Source: Macrococcus sp. 19Msa1099 (GTDB lineage Bacteria; Bacillota; Bacilli; Staphylococcales; Staphylococcaceae). From it: a stretch of 64,000 bases of DNA. This document shows positions 17,746-27,810 of this stretch, in pieces (the first letter of the stretch is position 1; every line of letters begins with the position of its first letter). The DNA lies in the NCBI GenBank assembly GCA_019357535.2, contig CP079955.1, forward strand, positions 620,001 through 684,000, written 5' to 3'. Below the pieces are notes generated by a model that did not search any database, had not been told where the DNA came from, and saw only the letters and a program-made list of their open reading frames with translations. Made by a program: the position numbers and the translations under genes.

Positions 17746-19554
17746 ATGTCAGAACTGATTACTAGAGATGAACAGAAACTAGAGAATACATGGGACTTAA
17801 CTACAATCTTTGAAAGTGATGACGCATGGGAAAGTGCCTTCAAGAAGCTTGAAGGATACCTCGGCCGAGAAGAAGAAATAAAAGGGAAAATCGGTGATAG
17901 TGCAGAAAACTTATTAGAAGCATTGCTATTAGATGCTGAAATCGATGAACAGCTCGGAAAAGTTTATGTATATGCACACTTAAAGCATGATCAGGATACT
18001 TCAAATGCGAAGTATACAGCATTTGAACAGCGTGCTGCAAATTTAGCGAGCCAGTTCAGTGCACGCTGGAGCTTTATGCTGCCTGAATTGATGTCGATTG
18101 ACGAAGCGACTTTAAAATCTTATGTCGCTGAGCTGGATGGCTTACAGCGCTTTAAGTTTGATTTAGAGCGCATCAATAAGAAGCGTCCACACGTGTTAAG
18201 TGAAAGTGAAGAGAAGATTCTTGCAGAAGCGTCTGAGGCATTATCTGCGTCGACAAACACATTCGGTATGTTTAACAATGCTGACTTGAAGTTTGATAAC
18301 GTCAAAGATAAAGAGGGGAACAGCTTACCATTATCTCACGGCAACTATATTACCTATCTAGAATCAGATGACCGTGTGTTAAGAGAGAATGCATATAAAG
18401 AAGTGTATTCAAAGTATGGACAGTTCAACAATACGTTAGCACAGACATTAGCAGGTAAAGTGAAGGCGAGTGTATTTTCAAGCAAAGTTCGAAACTACGA
18501 AAGTGCACGTGCACAGGCCCTGTCTAACAATGATATTCCAGAATCGGTTTATGATAATTTAGTGCAGACAGTGAATGATAACTTGCACTTATTACATCGC
18601 TATACGAAGCTGCGTAAGGAATTACTTGGATTAGATGAAATGCATATGTATGATATGTACACGCCAGTAATTCAGGATGAGAAATTCGAAGTGACATATG
18701 AAGAAGCGAAAGCGTGGATGCTGAAAAGTTTAGAACCGATGGGATCAGAGTATACAGATGTCATCAAAGAAGGTTTAACGAATCGCTGGGTGGATGTTTA
18801 TGAGAATAAGGGCAAGAGAAGCGGAGCATACTCTTCAGGTACGTTCGGTACTAATCCATTCATCTTAATGAACTGGACAGATAGTGTGAACAACACATTC
18901 ACCTTGACGCATGAATTCGGACATAGTGCACATAGTTATTTCTCAAGAAATAATCAGCCGTCAAATATGTCAGGCTATTCTATCTTCGTAGCAGAAGTTG
19001 CTTCAACTTGTAATGAAGCATTACTTGCTGATTATATGTATAAACATCTAGATGATGATAAGAAGAAGCTCTATTTACTGAACTATCAGTTAGACGGATT
19101 CCGCGGTACAGTGTTCAGACAGACGATGTTTGCAGAGTTTGAATATTTAATTCATACACTTGCTGAACAGAATGAGCCGTTGACAGCAGAGCGACTAAAC
19201 GCAGAGTATCGCAAGTTAAACGAGAAGTATTACGGGGACGCTGTAATTACAGATGACTATATTCAATATGAATGGAGCAGAATTCCACACTTCTATTACA
19301 ATTACTATGTGTATCAATATGCAACTGGATATAGTGCAGCATACGCATTAAGTAAGAAGATTTTAGAAGAGGGGCAACCAGCAGTTGAAAAGTATATCAA
19401 TGAATTCCTGAAAGCCGGAAGTTCTGATTATCCGATCGAAGTGCTGAAGAAAGCAGGTGTCGATATGAACGAAAAAACACCAATCGAAAATGCATGTAAA
19501 GTATTTGAAGAACGTCTGGATGCATTCGAAGCATTAATTAAATCAAGGTCGTAA
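17746..19554 (+). CDS. pepF: Oligoendopeptidase F
   Basis: 602 aa M3B metallopeptidase that cleaves short peptides in the cytoplasm, for example those imported by Opp. The zinc site HEFGH is at 389-393, with the downstream Glu in the SIFVAEVASTCNE segment. The length is typical. TTTAGGAGG precedes the ATG by a normal distance. It follows coiA by 35 bp and is followed by the RsaE small RNA, as in Staphylococcus. Confidence 0.96.
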   Translation: MSELITRDEQKLENTWDLTTIFESDDAWESAFKKLEGYLGREEEIKGKIGDSAENLLEALLLDAEIDEQLGKVYVYAHLKHDQDTSNAKYTAFEQRAANLASQFSARWSFMLPELMSIDEATLKSYVAELDGLQRFKFDLERINKKRPHVLSESEEKILAEASEALSASTNTFGMFNNADLKFDNVKDKEGNSLPLSHGNYITYLESDDRVLRENAYKEVYSKYGQFNNTLAQTLAGKVKASVFSSKVRNYESARAQALSNNDIPESVYDNLVQTVNDNLHLLHRYTKLRKELLGLDEMHMYDMYTPVIQDEKFEVTYEEAKAWMLKSLEPMGSEYTDVIKEGLTNRWVDVYENKGKRSGAYSSGTFGTNPFILMNWTDSVNNTFTLTHEFGHSAHSYFSRNNQPSNMSGYSIFVAEVASTCNEALLADYMYKHLDDDKKKLYLLNYQLDGFRGTVFRQTMFAEFEYLIHTLAEQNEPLTAERLNAEYRKLNEKYYGDAVITDDYIQYEWSRIPHFYYNYYVYQYATGYSAAYALSKKILEEGQPAVEKYINEFLKAGSSDYPIEVLKKAGVDMNEKTPIENACKVFEERLDAFEALIKSRS

Positions 19555-19600
19555 CACTCGCGAACAGACACGCGCAAAATCACGAAAAGATACAAAGACT

Positions 19601-19618
19601 TTGTGAAATCGTTTACAA
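19601..19618 (+). promoter_or_regulatory. Rex/ResD(SrrA)-like operator upstream of RsaE
   Basis: TTGTGAAATCGTTTACAA, an imperfect palindrome close to the Rex site TTGTGAAWWWWTTCACAA and to the ResD/SrrA pattern TTGTGAA. A second TTGTGAA half-site lies at 19629-19635. Both lie upstream of the RsaE minus-35. Confidence 0.6.
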
Positions 19619-19650
19619 TATGTCTATTTTGTGAACTATAGATAAAAACG

Positions 19651-19679
19651 TTGAAATGAACAATCACACATGTTATATT
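19651..19679 (+). promoter_or_regulatory. Sigma-A promoter of RsaE
   Basis: TTGAAA (19651-19656), 17 nt, TATATT (19674-19679). The expected start is at G19688. Confidence 0.75.
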
Positions 19680-19687
19680 TTATACAT

Positions 19688-19787
19688 GAAATTGATCACA
19701 TACCAAACATACCCCTTTGTTTGAGTGAAAGATTTCTCCCATCCCCTTTGTTTAATACCGTGTATACAGACACGGTATTTTTTTTAT
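19688..19787 (+). ncRNA. rsaE: Small regulatory RNA RsaE (RoxS)
   Basis: An RNA of about 100 nt that matches the conserved Staphylococcaceae/Bacillaceae RsaE (RoxS in B. subtilis) sequence: a 5' GAAATTGATCACATACC, two copies of CCCCTTTGTTT (in 19710-19753), the unpaired TCTCCCATCCCC seed region, and the terminator stem AATACCGTGT/ACACGGTATT with T-run (19754-19787). RsaE represses TCA-cycle and other central-metabolism mRNAs through its C-rich motifs. The location next to pepF is the same as in S. aureus. Recognised from memory of the family; confirmation needs a covariance search. Confidence 0.9.
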
Positions 19788-19817
19788 GCCTTCTTTTAAA
19801 GTTAACATATAGTAGAT

Positions 19818-19863
19818 AAAATCACCCGGACAATACTGAGGATACGTATTGTTCGGGTGATTT
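19818..19863 (-). terminator. Terminator of the yjbK-yjbI-yjbH unit
   Basis: AAATCACCCGGACAATAC (19818-19835) with 19846-19863: an 18-bp stem, just after the yjbH stop on the minus strand. Confidence 0.75.
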
Positions 19864-19880
19864 ATTTTTGAATATAAATT

Positions 19881-20663
19881 CTATATACTGACCTTTCTCC
19901 AGAAAAGATCATGGTCATAGTGGACATCTTCTATTAATCGCTGCATCTTCAATTTACGTAGTTCATTGATGAGCAGAGGTTTCGGCCATTCATAGATGAC
20001 TTCGAGCTCTGATTCACTGACGAGCTCCTGTTCGTTGATATAGTCCATGAGTTTTGGTGGTAGTTCTTTTTCTATAGGAACATCCATCAATTCACTGATA
20101 ATATACGTATAGATTGAATAGTTCTGAATGCCTTCCACCTTCAACCCCTCATCTTCGAAGTTTTCATTGAAGAACACGAGTGTCGGTGTATAGTTGACAT
20201 CCATTTCGTTCGAAATATGCTGATCGCATTTTAGTGATGTAGTCACATGACTGCTTTTAATATCCTCTAAGAATACTTCAACATCAATCCCTGCTTTGTC
20301 CGCTGAATGGAGTATCAGTTCTTTGGTGATGATATCCTGTTTAGGCATAATAGCATTCTGGATGTAGTTCAAAAAGTGTGCAGCCTTTTTGCGACCTTGC
20401 AGTTCAGCGGCTTTAAATGCAAGTGCGATATTATCATCGATTGTCGTACTTTGCGCCTGACATTTAGTCAGGACTTTCAAGCTCGGCAGAAGAATCTGCT
20501 TAATGTCGACAAACTGATTATATTCTATTTGTAGCTTACGAAGTAACGATTTCATCTGCCATGAGTCCTTACAGAAGGGATCGAAGAAAGAATAGATTTC
20601 GATTTTCTTCTTAGGCATCAATGGTTCATATTGTTTTTCGCGTACAAGCTGTAAATGATTCAT
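19881..20663 (-). CDS. yjbH: ClpXP adaptor YjbH for Spx degradation
   Basis: A DsbA-like adaptor that presents Spx to ClpXP. It shows the family segment KKKIEIYSFFDPFCKDSWQ and the middle AFKAAELQGRKKAAHFL. I chose ATG 20663 (260 aa) because AGGTGA precedes it by about 6 nt; an upstream in-frame TTG at 20678 has no separate ribosome site. Its substrate Spx is encoded 4 kb away. It is co-directional with the globin gene, 15 bp downstream of its stop, as in B. subtilis and S. aureus. Confidence 0.92.
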   Translation of the reverse strand: MNHLQLVREKQYEPLMPKKKIEIYSFFDPFCKDSWQMKSLLRKLQIEYNQFVDIKQILLPSLKVLTKCQAQSTTIDDNIALAFKAAELQGRKKAAHFLNYIQNAIMPKQDIITKELILHSADKAGIDVEVFLEDIKSSHVTTSLKCDQHISNEMDVNYTPTLVFFNENFEDEGLKVEGIQNYSIYTYIISELMDVPIEKELPPKLMDYINEQELVSESELEVIYEWPKPLLINELRKLKMQRLIEDVHYDHDLFWRKVSI

Positions 20664-20678
20664 TGTATTCACCTGCAA

Positions 20679-21047
20679 TTAATATTCAGCATTTACCATA
20701 TGTTCTGCTGTTAATGTCAGCCTTTGTAATAGATACGTTCTGACATCCTTATCCATATCCACTTCATGTGCTGCCCTGTACATGTTCTCAAGCCATGCGT
20801 CCTTTTCTTGTGAACCGATAGTAAACGGCATATGTCTGCCACGTAGCATTGGATGACCATGCTCATCTGAGTATAGTGTAGGTCCACCAAGAAATTGTGT
20901 TAAGAATTGTTTCTGTTTACGGCTCGTTTCTTCGAAGTCGCCAGGAAACAGATGGTTGATACGTGTATCATGTGCGACATATCGATAGAAGATATCAATC
21001 ATCTCATACAACGTTTCCTGACCGATTTGTTCAAATGGCGTGTTCAA
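20679..21047 (-). CDS. yjbI: Truncated haemoglobin (YjbI, group II)
   Basis: 122 aa, a heme protein of the truncated globin family. Typical are the FEQIGQETLYEMIDIFY opening, LFPGDF, the FLTQFLGGPTLYSDEHGHPMLRGRHMPF core (with the proximal-His region LRGRHMPF) and a C-terminal LTLTAEHMV. It probably handles oxygen or NO. It is encoded just upstream of yjbH in the same transcript, a conserved pairing that links it to redox control. Confidence 0.93.
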   Translation of the reverse strand: MNTPFEQIGQETLYEMIDIFYRYVAHDTRINHLFPGDFEETSRKQKQFLTQFLGGPTLYSDEHGHPMLRGRHMPFTIGSQEKDAWLENMYRAAHEVDMDKDVRTYLLQRLTLTAEHMVNAEY

Positions 21048-21091
21048 TATGCCAGCTCCTTTTTAACTAAATATATCATGTATATTCCTTT

Positions 21092-21676
21092 TTAAAAGTT
21101 TTTTGCTTGTAACTGCACGAAATGATCATAGAATCGCTGTACTTTATTTTTACTTACAGAAACAGGGATACTGTGCTGTTTTAGTAAGTTATCGAATATT
21201 TGTTTACCGCTATCGTAATCTGAGACTTCATATTCAAGTTCGAAGTCTTCTGTATCCAGATAGGCACTGGCATCAAGTACAAGCAGGCCGGATTCGTATT
21301 CCGTCTCCATGCGTTCAGTTGATAATGCGCCGAATACTTTCAGCGGTGCGTGGATATCCCGTCTGATCAGTTCACTGCGAATGGGTTCCGGTAGCGTATC
21401 TACTTCATAGAAATCTTGTGTTAGATCGCTATCATCAAGTGGAATATTATATTCCATGACGCCAATCTGCTGAGGAATCTTCAATGTCATCTCTTTAAGC
21501 TTTCCGGCGTCTCTTATGCGCAGTGCGATGTGCTTATCTCTAAGCTTGAAGTCTTTCGTATCCATATAGAAGTTGGTCTGCGTAAAAGGCGATACGTCTT
21601 TAAAGTAAAGTGATTTAAGTAAGGCATAGCTTTCATAGTTAAGCATGTTCTTGAATTCGATTTCCAGGTGATTCAT
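21092..21676 (-). CDS. yjbK: CYTH domain protein (YjbK)
   Basis: 194 aa. The opening EIEFKNML gives the ExExK metal-binding signature of CYTH (triphosphate tunnel) enzymes; further charged strands include HIALRIRDAG, TLKIPQ and DFELEYEVSDY. Family members hydrolyse triphosphate compounds or inorganic polyphosphates; the substrate here is unknown. GGAGGCTC precedes the ATG. It is first in the yjbK-yjbI-yjbH unit and divergent from the yjbL-relQ operon. Confidence 0.88.
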   Translation of the reverse strand: MNHLEIEFKNMLNYESYALLKSLYFKDVSPFTQTNFYMDTKDFKLRDKHIALRIRDAGKLKEMTLKIPQQIGVMEYNIPLDDSDLTQDFYEVDTLPEPIRSELIRRDIHAPLKVFGALSTERMETEYESGLLVLDASAYLDTEDFELEYEVSDYDSGKQIFDNLLKQHSIPVSVSKNKVQRFYDHFVQLQAKNF

Positions 21677-21824
21677 CGTGAGCCTCCAATAATAAATGTT
21701 AACTTTATTATGCGAAAACTGTACTTTTAAGTAAAGAAATTAACATATTTTATATAGAAATTATCAATCCGTTAAAGTTATGTGCCGTTTTATGTTAAAA
21801 TATTGTTGTTAAGGAGTGGATATT

Positions 21825-22166
21825 ATGAATTTACATGTCAACGAAATCAAACTGGAAGATAACAAAGTCAAGATATATACAGAGGAATCACAACTGGACG
21901 TTACAGCAACAGGAACAATGGTCGTAGATAGTGATCATATGCAGTTTGTCTATCTGCTGGATGATGGGGAATTCCATCACTTACGATTTGTCCAGGAAAC
22001 ATGGCCGATGTTAAAGCAGTATCAGGATAAAGACTGGTATCTATACGGAACGCTACAGTTAGATAACTTTAAGGAAGAACTGCAGTTTCTGCTTGAGAAC
22101 ATAGAAGGTAACTATAACTATGGGAAAGAATTTACAGAGAGTGTTGAGCATGCATTTGAATTGTAG
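21825..22166 (+). CDS. UPF0738-like protein (YjbL type)
   Basis: About 113 aa, starting at ATG 21825 behind AAGGAG (21810-21815). Position before relQ and sequence pattern (an LHVNEIK opening, HMQFVYLLDDGEF in the middle, an acidic C-terminus NYGKEFTESVEHAFEL) fit the YjbL/UPF0738 family, which has no known function. It is 14 bp from relQ, so it is co-transcribed with the alarmone synthase operon. The function is unknown. Confidence 0.75.
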   Translation: MNLHVNEIKLEDNKVKIYTEESQLDVTATGTMVVDSDHMQFVYLLDDGEFHHLRFVQETWPMLKQYQDKDWYLYGTLQLDNFKEELQFLLENIEGNYNYGKEFTESVEHAFEL

Positions 22167-22180
22167 GACGGAGTGAGCGT

Positions 22181-22807
22181 ATGAATCAATGGGATTTATT
22201 CTTGTCGCCGTATTATCAGGCGGTTGATGAACTTAAAGTGAAGCTTAAAGGCATAAGGAAACAGTTTATTAATGAAGGTAAATCATCACCAATTGAATTT
22301 GTGACCGGACGCGTAAAGCCGGTACCAAGCATTATCGAGAAAGCGAATACGAGAGGAATCGCATTTGATAAGCTCAGTGAAGAGATGTATGATATTGCGG
22401 GTTTAAGGTTGATGTGTCAGTTCGTAGATGATATCGATGTTGTCGTTAATATGCTTAAAGCAAGAAGTGACTTTGAAGTCGTTGAAGAGCGTGATTATAT
22501 CAAAGATACGAAGGAAAGCGGATATCGCTCGTATCATGTCATCATCAAGTATCCGATAGAAACGTTATCGGGCCAGAAGTTTATTCTTGCAGAAATTCAG
22601 ATTCGTACACTTGCCATGAATTTCTGGGCAACGATTGAACATACGCTGCGCTATAAGTATAGTGGGGACTATCCACCGGAAATCAGAACGAGACTGGAAC
22701 GTGCGGCTGAAGCTGCATTTCTGCTGGATGAAGAGATGTCTGAAATTCGTGAAGAAATACAGGAAGCACAAAAATATTATACCGAACAACGCAGCGAAAA
22801 ACGCTAA
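22181..22807 (+). CDS. relQ: GTP pyrophosphokinase RelQ (YjbM, small alarmone synthetase)
   Basis: 208 aa. It makes (p)ppGpp from ATP and GTP/GDP. The RelA/SpoT synthetase core is seen: [45 protein letters not shown] and the [17 protein letters not shown] signature. There is no hydrolase, TGS or ACT domain, as in tetrameric RelQ. It is upstream of and close to NAD kinase (11 bp gap), the usual Firmicutes operon. Confidence 0.96.
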   Translation: MNQWDLFLSPYYQAVDELKVKLKGIRKQFINEGKSSPIEFVTGRVKPVPSIIEKANTRGIAFDKLSEEMYDIAGLRLMCQFVDDIDVVVNMLKARSDFEVVEERDYIKDTKESGYRSYHVIIKYPIETLSGQKFILAEIQIRTLAMNFWATIEHTLRYKYSGDYPPEIRTRLERAAEAAFLLDEEMSEIREEIQEAQKYYTEQRSEKR

Positions 22808-22818
22808 GAGGTGAAGCG

Positions 22819-23616
22819 ATGAGATATGCAATATTGACTAAAGGTGACTCTAAGAGTAATGCTTTAAAGCAGAAGATGGTCAGTTATATGAATGACTTCA
22901 ATATGACAGAAGATACAGCGACTCCTGAAATTGTCATCTCTGTTGGGGGAGACGGGACATTACTTCAGGCGTTTCATACATATAGTCATCAACTGGAAGA
23001 AACGAGTTTTGTTGGTATACATACGGGACATCTTGGCTTCTATGCAGACTGGCTCCCGCATGAAGTGGAAAAACTGATCATTGCAATCAATAATGATTCA
23101 TTCCAGGTCATCGAATACCCGCTTGTTGAAGTTGTTGTCAGATACGATGAAGGTAAGGCGAGTCGATATCTCGCACTGAACGAAGCTACTGTAAAGACGC
23201 ATAATGGTGCAACGCTGGTCGCAGATATAAGTTTAAGAGGTGAGCTATTTGAACGTTTCAGAGGCGATGGATTGTGTATTTCAACACCGAGCGGCTCTAC
23301 GGCATATAATAAAGCGCTTGGCGGTGCACTGATACATCCTTCATTGGATGCAATTCAAGTGACCGAAATTGCTTCGATTAACAATCGTGTGTTCCGTACA
23401 GTCGGTTCACCGCTCGTACTCCCTAAACATCATAATTGTCAGGTGGAACCTGCAAATCCAATCACATTACAGCTTACATTTGATCATATCACTGCGGATC
23501 ATAAAGGTGTTTCGTCGATACAGTACCGTGTTGCGGATGAGAAAGTGAGATTTGCACGATTCAGACCCTTTCCTTTCTGGAAACGTGTGCACGATTCATT
23601 TATCGCAAGCGAATGA
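22819..23616 (+). CDS. nadK: NAD kinase
   Basis: 265 aa. It phosphorylates NAD to NADP. The GGDG motif is at 43-46 ([10 protein letters not shown]), with the [11 protein letters not shown] motif and the [14 protein letters not shown] block. The length is typical for Firmicutes PpnK. The end overlaps the next gene by 4 bp (ATGA). The NADPH it allows supports reductive and redox defence, fitting the Spx/RelQ neighbourhood. Confidence 0.96.
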   Translation: MRYAILTKGDSKSNALKQKMVSYMNDFNMTEDTATPEIVISVGGDGTLLQAFHTYSHQLEETSFVGIHTGHLGFYADWLPHEVEKLIIAINNDSFQVIEYPLVEVVVRYDEGKASRYLALNEATVKTHNGATLVADISLRGELFERFRGDGLCISTPSGSTAYNKALGGALIHPSLDAIQVTEIASINNRVFRTVGSPLVLPKHHNCQVEPANPITLQLTFDHITADHKGVSSIQYRVADEKVRFARFRPFPFWKRVHDSFIASE

Positions 23617-24506
23617 AACAGCTTACTTATGCAGTGACAGAACAGATAACAGTTAAGAAATTTCTTCAGAACCATCAATATAGCAGAAAGAGTATAAGCG
23701 CCATTAAACAAAATGGTGCTTTACTTGTTAATGGGCGTCAGGTGACGGTGCGATATGAGATGCATAAGGATGATACTTTAACTGTCTGGCTCCCTGAGGA
23801 ATCAAGAAGTAAAGCACTTATAGCAAGTCATATTCCAATACGAATACACTATAACGATGAGTATCTGATCGTTGTGTCTAAACCCCCTTTTATGAATACG
23901 ATACCTTCAAAGCAGCATCCGCATGACAGTTTGATAGAAGCAGTATATGGTTATCTGGAAACGCACGGTGATAAGAGCGTGCTCCATCCAGTCAGCAGGT
24001 TAGATCGTGATACGAGTGGACTTGTTGTATTCAGCAAACATCAGCTGACCCATCATCTGTTAACAGGGAAGATAGAGAAATTCTATATTCTCATTGTTGC
24101 AGGTCATGTGAAAGACCATGGTAACTATGTCTATCCGATTGACAGAGCATCTGATTCTATCATTACACGTACTGTTGCTATTAACGGACAGCATGCACGT
24201 ACAGAATATCATTTAATAGATTATGATGCAGTGTTAGATATAAGTCTTGTACACGCAAAGTTACATACAGGTAGAACGCACCAGATTAGAGTGCATTTCA
24301 GTGCAGCTTTACATCCGCTTGCTGGAGATAGCCTCTATGGGGGCAATTCATTGATGAATAGACAGGCGTTACACGCAGCTGAAGTACGCCTGACCCATCC
24401 GATTACAGGGGAAAAGCTGCATATTCTTGATGCCCTACCGGAGGATCTTGAAACATTATTAGTAAATATGGAGGTACATCATGGCAGAACAAGATTTTAT
24501 GACTGA
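23613..24506 (+). CDS. RluD-family 23S rRNA pseudouridine synthase (YjbO)
   Basis: 297 aa. The N-terminal S4-like domain (about 10-70) is followed by the catalytic domain with [18 protein letters not shown], where the Asp after RL is the nucleophile, and [12 protein letters not shown], a family C-terminal signature. It converts uridines in 23S rRNA to pseudouridine. The exact target sites are not predictable. It overlaps NAD kinase by 4 bp (ATGA) and mgtE by 26 bp, so translation is coupled. Confidence 0.92.
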   Translation: MKQLTYAVTEQITVKKFLQNHQYSRKSISAIKQNGALLVNGRQVTVRYEMHKDDTLTVWLPEESRSKALIASHIPIRIHYNDEYLIVVSKPPFMNTIPSKQHPHDSLIEAVYGYLETHGDKSVLHPVSRLDRDTSGLVVFSKHQLTHHLLTGKIEKFYILIVAGHVKDHGNYVYPIDRASDSIITRTVAINGQHARTEYHLIDYDAVLDISLVHAKLHTGRTHQIRVHFSAALHPLAGDSLYGGNSLMNRQALHAAEVRLTHPITGEKLHILDALPEDLETLLVNMEVHHGRTRFYD

Positions 24507-25857
24507 CGAAGCAATGTATGATAAAGCATTGCTCGATTCACTCTTATTGAATAATGAAATAGATGCATTTCGCGATGAATTCCTGGAACTTCATACATAC
24601 GACCAAGGAGCATACTTTACCGAAGCAGATGATGAACTGAGAAATCAGATGTATCATTTATTATCTCCGAAAGAAGTCGCAGAGTTGCTTGAGACGACAG
24701 AAATGGAAGATGAAGATTACGATCATATCTTCGATACGATGGATGCACGTTATGCCAGTGATATGCTGTCTGAAATGTCATTTGATAATGCGGTCGATCT
24801 ACTGAAGATCTTACCGAAAACAAAAGTTGCAAGCTTACTGCTGTTGATGGATAAAGACGCTTCAGAAGAAATTAAAGCGTTATTGCATTACGAAGAAGAT
24901 ACAGCTGGAAGTTTGATGACAACTGAATATATTTCAATTTCAGAGATGATGTCCGTGCGTGAAGCAATGATTCATGTAAAGGAGCAAGCACCAAAAGCTG
25001 AGACAATCTATGTCATCTTTGTGCAGAACGACAAAAAGAAGCTCGTCGGTGTTATTTCACTCAGAGAATTAATTGTAGCAGAAAATGATGCATACGTAGA
25101 AGAAGTGATGAATGAACGTGTTATCAGTGTCAATGTTGCTGATGATCAGGAAGATGTTGCGATGATTATGCGAGATTATGACTTTCTTGCAGTACCTGTC
25201 GTTGACTATCAGAATCATCTGCTCGGGATTATTACGATTGATGATATCCTCGATGTTATTGACGAAGAAGCGAGTGAAGACTACTCTAGACTTGCCGGTG
25301 TCAGCGATATTGACTCGACGAAAGATACGGTCTTTACAACAGCACGCAAACGATTGCCGTGGCTGATGATTCTAACGGTACTTGGAATGATTACAGCAAC
25401 GATCCTTGGCAATTTTGAAGAGACGCTGGAGAAAGTAGCACTGCTTGCAGCTTTTATCCCAATTATCGGGGGAATGGCCGGGAATTCTGGTACACAGAGT
25501 CTGGCGGTTGCAGTGCGCGGGATTTCTACGGGTGAAGTGGATGAGCAGAGTAAAGTAAAGCTCGCACTCAGAGAAGCGGGATCTGGATTGCTTTCAGGAT
25601 TGTGTTGTGCGGTATTATTGTTTATTATTATTGTATTGATTTATCAAACGCCGATTCTTGCACTCATCGTTTCCTTTAGTTTAACGATTGCGATGACGGT
25701 GGCAACATTGTCTGGTGCATTGGTCCCGTTACTCATGCACAGAATGAAGATAGATCCTGCAGTTGCAAGTGGTCCTTTTATTTCGACAATCAATGATATT
25801 ATCAGTATGCTGATCTATTTCAGTCTTGCAACGACATTTATGAGCTATTTAGTTTAG
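24481..25857 (+). CDS. mgtE: Magnesium transporter MgtE
   Basis: 458 aa. Cytosolic N domain (about 20-130), a CBS pair (about 135-260), a connecting helix and five C-terminal membrane helices, with the GNSGTQSLAVAVRG segment and the FISTINDIISM pore motif. It imports Mg2+ and is gated by bound Mg2+ in the N/CBS domains. The start lies inside the rluD-type gene, behind GGAGGTACATC. It is co-directional with a CPA2 antiporter gene 9 bp downstream. Confidence 0.93.
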   Translation: MAEQDFMTDEAMYDKALLDSLLLNNEIDAFRDEFLELHTYDQGAYFTEADDELRNQMYHLLSPKEVAELLETTEMEDEDYDHIFDTMDARYASDMLSEMSFDNAVDLLKILPKTKVASLLLLMDKDASEEIKALLHYEEDTAGSLMTTEYISISEMMSVREAMIHVKEQAPKAETIYVIFVQNDKKKLVGVISLRELIVAENDAYVEEVMNERVISVNVADDQEDVAMIMRDYDFLAVPVVDYQNHLLGIITIDDILDVIDEEASEDYSRLAGVSDIDSTKDTVFTTARKRLPWLMILTVLGMITATILGNFEETLEKVALLAAFIPIIGGMAGNSGTQSLAVAVRGISTGEVDEQSKVKLALREAGSGLLSGLCCAVLLFIIIVLIYQTPILALIVSFSLTIAMTVATLSGALVPLLMHRMKIDPAVASGPFISTINDIISMLIYFSLATTFMSYLV

Positions 25858-25866
25858 GAGGGTTAT

Positions 25867-27696
25867 ATGGAAAATCATGACCAGTTAATTTCACTCGTTG
25901 TAGTCGTAGTATGTGCGTTTTTAACGCCGATACTGCTCAATAGACTACGTATTACATTCCTGCCGGTTGTTGTTGCAGAGATATTGATGGGGATTATCGT
26001 CGGAAAATCATTGTTCAATTGGGTAGAAAGAACAGAGATGCTGAATATCTTATCGACGCTCGGCTTTATTTTCCTTATGTTCTTAAGTGGTCTGGAAATT
26101 GACTTTAAGACATTTAAATCAAAGCCTGGCACTAAAAAAGGAAAAGAACCGAATCCTTTAATTTTAACGCTCTCTATATTTCTCGGGATACTGTTGTTAA
26201 GTATTGGCGCTGCCTATCTCTTTAAATGGGCCGGACTTGTTGATGATGTCTTGCTGATGGTTATTATTATCTCGACAATTTCGCTTGGTGTCGTTGTACC
26301 GACATTAAAGGAAATGAATCTGATGCAGACGAGTATCGGACAAATCATCTTACTTGTAGCCGTAATCGCAGACCTAGCGACAATTCTCCTGTTAACGCTC
26401 TATGGAACATTGCATGCAGAAGGGGATTCTCCGGTATGGCTGATCGGGATACTCGTCGTATTCACTGCACTCTTCTATGTGATGGGGAACCGTCTGAAGA
26501 AGTTAGAGTTTCTGCATAATTTAATGGCAGGAACAACGCAGATTGGAATACGTGCGGTATTTGCTCTTATTCTGTTACTTGTTGCACTTGCTGAAAGTGT
26601 CGGTGCAGAGAATATCCTTGGTGCCTTCTTAGCGGGATGTGTCGTGAGTTTACTCGGTCCTGACAAAGATATGGTCGACAAGCTTGATTCATTCGGCTAT
26701 GGGTTCTTTATTCCGATATTCTTCATTATGGTAGGGGTGGACCTCGATATTCCATCATTATTTATGGATCCATCGAAGCTTGTGTTAATCCCCATCCTAT
26801 TCATCGTATTCTACTTGACGAAAGCGATACCCCTTGCAGTATTGCTCAAGTGGTATGATAAGCAGACGGTGCTTGCATCAACCTTTCTACTGACTGCAAC
26901 ATTGTCACTCGTTATCGCCAGTGCCAAGATTGCTGAGAGGTTAGGTGCGATAGATAGTGCAACATCAGGAACTTTGATTCTTGCAGCAGTGATTACTTGC
27001 GTGATCGTGCCCGTCTTCTTTAAGAAGCTCTTCCCGGTGCAGTTAAGCGAAGAGAAAGTCATTCGAATTGCATTTATCGGAAATAATCAGCTCTCGATAC
27101 CTGTAGCACAAAGCTTTAAATCAGCGCTGTATATACCAACAATTATCTACAGGAAGAATAACGATGCACGTCAAATCAGTGATATCGATGTCATTGAGAT
27201 CGATGAATATACTTACGATGAATTAAATTCAATCGGATTGTTCGATTTTGATATCGTCGTATGTTCAGCAAATGATGAATCGATTAACTGCAGTGTGGCA
27301 CTGATGGCAAAAGAAGAAGGTGTTGAGCGTGTTATCTGTCGCGTAGAATCCAAGAAAGAAGACGATGAACTATTGGAGGCAGATATTGAAATCTTCAGCG
27401 AATTCCAGAGTACGAAGACATTGCTGAAAGGTCTGATCGAATCACCGAATATGCTGAATTTATTGTCTAACGTAGAGACATCACTGTATGAGATAGAAAT
27501 GTTGAATACGCGTTATCATGAAATGCGTCTACGTGAGTTTCCGTTCAGCGGTGATATTATCTTCGTCCGCATACTACGCGGCAAAGATTCAATCGTGCCT
27601 CATGGAGAAACCGAATTACACTTTAAAGACCGTCTTATCGTAACAGGGTCAAGAGAGTATGTAGATGAAATTAAACGGGAACTCGAATTGTTCTAA
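25867..27696 (+). CDS. CPA2 family cation/proton antiporter with RCK_C tail
   Basis: 609 aa. A Kef/CPA2 exchanger domain (about 1-390, ~12 helices) with conserved LGFIFLMFLSGLEID and GAFLAGCVVSLLG, then a NAD-binding-like (TrkA_N) region near 390-520 and a TrkA_C tail near 530-609. It probably exchanges K+ or Na+ for H+ and is gated by a nucleotide. The B. subtilis YjbQ homologue occupies the same place. The ion is inferred, not shown. Confidence 0.87.
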   Translation: MENHDQLISLVVVVVCAFLTPILLNRLRITFLPVVVAEILMGIIVGKSLFNWVERTEMLNILSTLGFIFLMFLSGLEIDFKTFKSKPGTKKGKEPNPLILTLSIFLGILLLSIGAAYLFKWAGLVDDVLLMVIIISTISLGVVVPTLKEMNLMQTSIGQIILLVAVIADLATILLLTLYGTLHAEGDSPVWLIGILVVFTALFYVMGNRLKKLEFLHNLMAGTTQIGIRAVFALILLLVALAESVGAENILGAFLAGCVVSLLGPDKDMVDKLDSFGYGFFIPIFFIMVGVDLDIPSLFMDPSKLVLIPILFIVFYLTKAIPLAVLLKWYDKQTVLASTFLLTATLSLVIASAKIAERLGAIDSATSGTLILAAVITCVIVPVFFKKLFPVQLSEEKVIRIAFIGNNQLSIPVAQSFKSALYIPTIIYRKNNDARQISDIDVIEIDEYTYDELNSIGLFDFDIVVCSANDESINCSVALMAKEEGVERVICRVESKKEDDELLEADIEIFSEFQSTKTLLKGLIESPNMLNLLSNVETSLYEIEMLNTRYHEMRLREFPFSGDIIFVRILRGKDSIVPHGETELHFKDRLIVTGSREYVDEIKRELELF

Positions 27697-27704
27697 GTTT
27701 ACAG

Positions 27705-27737
27705 TACGCCTGAAGGAAACTTCAAGGCGTATTTTTT
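27705..27737 (+). terminator. Terminator of the relQ-mgtE-antiporter unit
   Basis: TACGCCTGAAG pairs with CTTCAAGGCGTA (one bulged A), followed by TTTTTTA. Confidence 0.8.
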
Positions 27738-27810
27738 ATTGAAGTCTCCAATTATTATTTCTTAAAAATATATTATTTTTTACTGAAATTCAAATGAACT
27801 TCTGATATAT

